From: Acanthamoeba castellanii str. Neff
Taxonomy: Eukaryota; Discosea; Longamoebia; Acanthamoebidae
Direction: 5' to 3'
NCBI RefSeq assembly: GCF_000313135.1
Contig: NW_004457384.1
Coordinates: 41,861 to 105,860 of the forward strand
Length of the DNA: 64,000 nt
Shown: positions 61,867-64,000 of the stretch, in pieces
Layout of the letters: every line of letters begins with the position of its first letter
Numbering within the stretch: position 1 is the stretch's first letter
Notes under the pieces: generated by a model
The model's database searches: none
Told to the model about the DNA's origin: nothing
The model's input: only the letters and a program-made list of their open reading frames with translations
Position numbers and translations under genes: made by a program

Positions 61867-63857
61867 TTACTTGTTGCGGGTGCGGTTGAGGCGGGCAGGG
61901 CCGCGGCCGGGTCCCCTGGGTCGGGCAAAGGCCTTCTGGCCGTCTTCGGCGGTCGGGTGGAGGGCCTCGCGGATGGCCTCCTCCGTCACGTCCTCCAGCT
62001 CGCTGGCCTCGAGCTTGCCCGCCTTCTCGAACGTCACTCCGGCGTCCTCCGCCGCGCCGGCCACGACCGACTACAGGACAACACACACACGTGCGCAGGG
62101 TCAGAAGATGATGCATCGCGATCCATCTCGCGATCCATCTCGCGATGAACGAGTTGAGACACACAACGCACGACACGCATACGACACGACGCCACGGGAG
62201 GATTGAAAACCTTGACGGTCGAGTAGAGCATCTTGGCCTTGATGGGAGCCGTCTCAGGGCACCAGTAGATGAACACTGCGCACATCATCGACCAACCCAA
62301 CAACAATTAGAATAGATGTGAAGTGAGCTCGTGAAGAAGGACGAGTCCCAGAGCCAACACACGGCAAAAACAATCATGATAAATAACAAATAAATAAATA
62401 AATAAATAGGCCGTTACCGTTGGATTCAAGACGGACGGGTCCGGCGCCACCGTTGTGCGTGTGGGACCACCTGAAGAACACGAAACGAGGCTCGTTGCTG
62501 GGGAGGCGGCTGGCGATCTCCGACGCGGACAGCTGGCGCGCCTCGACGAGCTCCACGGTCTCCTTGACCGTGTCGACGCTCTGTGTGCGTGCGCGCGTGT
62601 GCCGTGAGTAGGCGATCTGTGATTGGGGGGGGGGTCACGGAGCGTACGATCTGAGCGTAGTTTTGCGCGGGGGTGAGGTTGCGGAGGGCATTCTGTGCGG
62701 CGACCGAGAGCGGGAACTTGACAGAGTGGACATACTCCCTGGTGTGACCGGGATCGATCTCGGCACCGGCCTGCCCAGATGTACAGACACCGCCGCCGCC
62801 GCCGCCGCCGCCGTCCACGACCACGACCACGATGCGCGCGCCATCAGTACTTCAAGTATGCACGCATGGATGGTGCAGGGAAGGTGGTGGATGGTGGGCG
62901 GTGGTGCCGCGCGTACCATGCTGGACCTCTGCACCTCGTCGGCGGTGAGGGGCGCGGTGCCCTGCGGCTTCTTCAGGCTCTCCTGGAAGGCCGCCCAGGT
63001 GAAATCCTCCTGCACGCGACATTTGGATGAGCCAACGCACGCGCACGAGCGGCGAATAACGAGTGGTGTGGCGCGTACGGGAGCGGAGCCATAGAAGTCG
63101 TAGGCGAAGTAGTTCTTGCCCAGCTGTCGCTTGAGGTAGTCCCTGCAGCCAGTCGCCGGCTGAAGGTCAACACACGTGCTCTCGCCCGAACGCACGCACA
63201 CAACAACGAAACAACACTTCCGCTTGGGTGGGGGGGGGGATTGACGAATAGGGCGCCTCCCCTGTGTACCGGGTGGAGGCGTAGAGCATGCGTTGCTTGA
63301 CGGGGGAGCCGTCCGGCACGTAGGACAGGAGCATCCACTCGTGGCTGCCCGCCGACGCGTCGGTGGAGTCCAGCCGGTACAGCACGAACGCCGCCGTGTG
63401 CCTCTCGAAGTTGGGCACCACCTTGGCAAAATCTATTGTTTTAAAAAAATCGAAATGAAAACAACAAAGGAGGCGAAGTAGCGAGGGAACATTCATGAAC
63501 AACCACAGACAGGCCGTGTTAACCGATCGAGACGAATCGCGAGAGCTGGAGAGGTGGAGAAGGAGGCACCATGTTCGGCATCGGCGATCACGGGCTGGGT
63601 GGCTACAGGCACGAGGTTCTCTAGACAACACCAAAAAAAAACGGATAAGAAGGAATTGGAAGTGAATTAGAGGCAAGGTATTGTACCGTCCTCAATGGAG
63701 ACCTTAATAAATCGGACGTTGCCGCTGGCGCGAGCATCGCCGAACGCCTTCTGCAGCTGATCAGACACTGCATGGGGACGCCACCTCGCGTAAGAAACCA
63801 TCAAAGCCGTGGGATGGCATAGCCAGAAGTACCGGGAATGTTGCTCGAGTGGGTCAT
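61867..63857 (-). CDS. TWF: Twinfilin (two ADF-H domains)
   Basis: Binds actin monomers and caps barbed ends, working with capping protein at the cell cortex. Exon 1 encodes MTHSSNIP and splices to VSDQLQKAFGDARASG and NVRFIKVSIED (63760-63690). ADF-H 1 continues with AAFVLYRLDSTDASAG, HEWMLLSYVPDGSPVKQRML and NYFAYDFYGS. A linker ending PLTADEVQRSSM leads to ADF-H 2, with VKFPLSVAAQNALRNL, EPRFVFFRWSHTHNG, VFIYWCPETAPIKAKMLYST and KLEASELEDVTEEAI. The tail HPTAEDGQKAFARPRGPGRG matches the capping-protein and lipid-binding tail of twinfilin. About nine exons, stop at 61867. Complete. Confidence 0.93.
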
Positions 63858-64000
63858 CTTGGTTGTTGCGGTTTCTGCTCTTGTGTCTGATTGTGCTATT
63901 AAATAAACTGTTTCACATTCCCCGCGAACTATTTGTGGTATTTGCCCAGCCCACAGGCGAAAGCGCCATCTCGTGACGCGCAGACCAAAAATTGGAGTTG
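63858..64000. promoter_or_regulatory. Presumed twinfilin promoter
   Basis: Upstream of the twinfilin ATG to the window end. It contains a short AT-rich stretch (attaaataaac at about 63898); no other element can be identified. Confidence 0.35.

Overview
This window looks like nuclear DNA from an intron-rich, GC-rich unicellular eukaryote, most likely an amoebozoan close to Acanthamoeba. The reasons are: 23 tightly packed genes in 64 kb, almost all split by many short introns; GC-rich third codon positions; introns that mostly start GTAC and end CAG; and pentanucleotide (TGTCG) and dinucleotide microsatellites lying almost entirely in introns. The genus is an inference from style and gene content, since no species marker such as rRNA is present. 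No prokaryotic operon, CRISPR array, rRNA or convincing tRNA was seen. All gene models were spliced by eye, using reading phase to choose junctions.

Layout, left to right: PUS10 pseudouridine synthase (-, 3' end outside the window); a TOM1/TOM3-like seven-transmembrane protein (-); a SET/MYND methyltransferase-like protein (+); an oil-body-associated (DUF1264) protein (-); a small twin-CX9C NDUFAF8-like factor (-); a DUF3592-like membrane protein (+); an unknown two-helix membrane protein with a duplicated motif and a decayed tandem repeat at its 3' end (-); a very large SZT2 homologue of about 3,300 residues (-, 12.4-26.0 kb); the AP-1 mu subunit (-); HMG-CoA reductase (-); a helicase-associated-domain repeat protein (+); a GH47 ER alpha-mannosidase with a very acidic stem (+); a putative type II glycosyltransferase (-); a DUF4291 protein fused to a WYL-like domain (-); a charged low-complexity protein (+); a MIC19-like MICOS protein (-); a family-16 protein methyltransferase (+); enolase (+); a histidine phosphatase (-); NAD-dependent glycerol-3-phosphate dehydrogenase (+); a Deltex-type E3 ligase (-); a cysteine-rich type I membrane protein (-); and twinfilin (-).

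The genes do not form one pathway. This is an ordinary housekeeping region: glycolysis and glycerol metabolism (enolase, GPD), the sterol/isoprenoid pathway (HMGR), secretory traffic and glycan processing (AP-1 mu, mannosidase, glycosyltransferase), nutrient signalling (SZT2), mitochondrial architecture and complex I assembly (MIC19, NDUFAF8), RNA modification (PUS10), ubiquitin signalling (Deltex) and actin dynamics (twinfilin). Several pairs are divergently transcribed from very short shared promoters (about 100-240 bp).

The least ordinary items are the amoebal SZT2, the DUF4291-WYL fusion, an HMG-CoA reductase model with no membrane domain plus a separate decayed HMGR fragment 28 kb away, the unknown membrane protein with a tandemly repeated 3' end, and the long acidic stem on the mannosidase.
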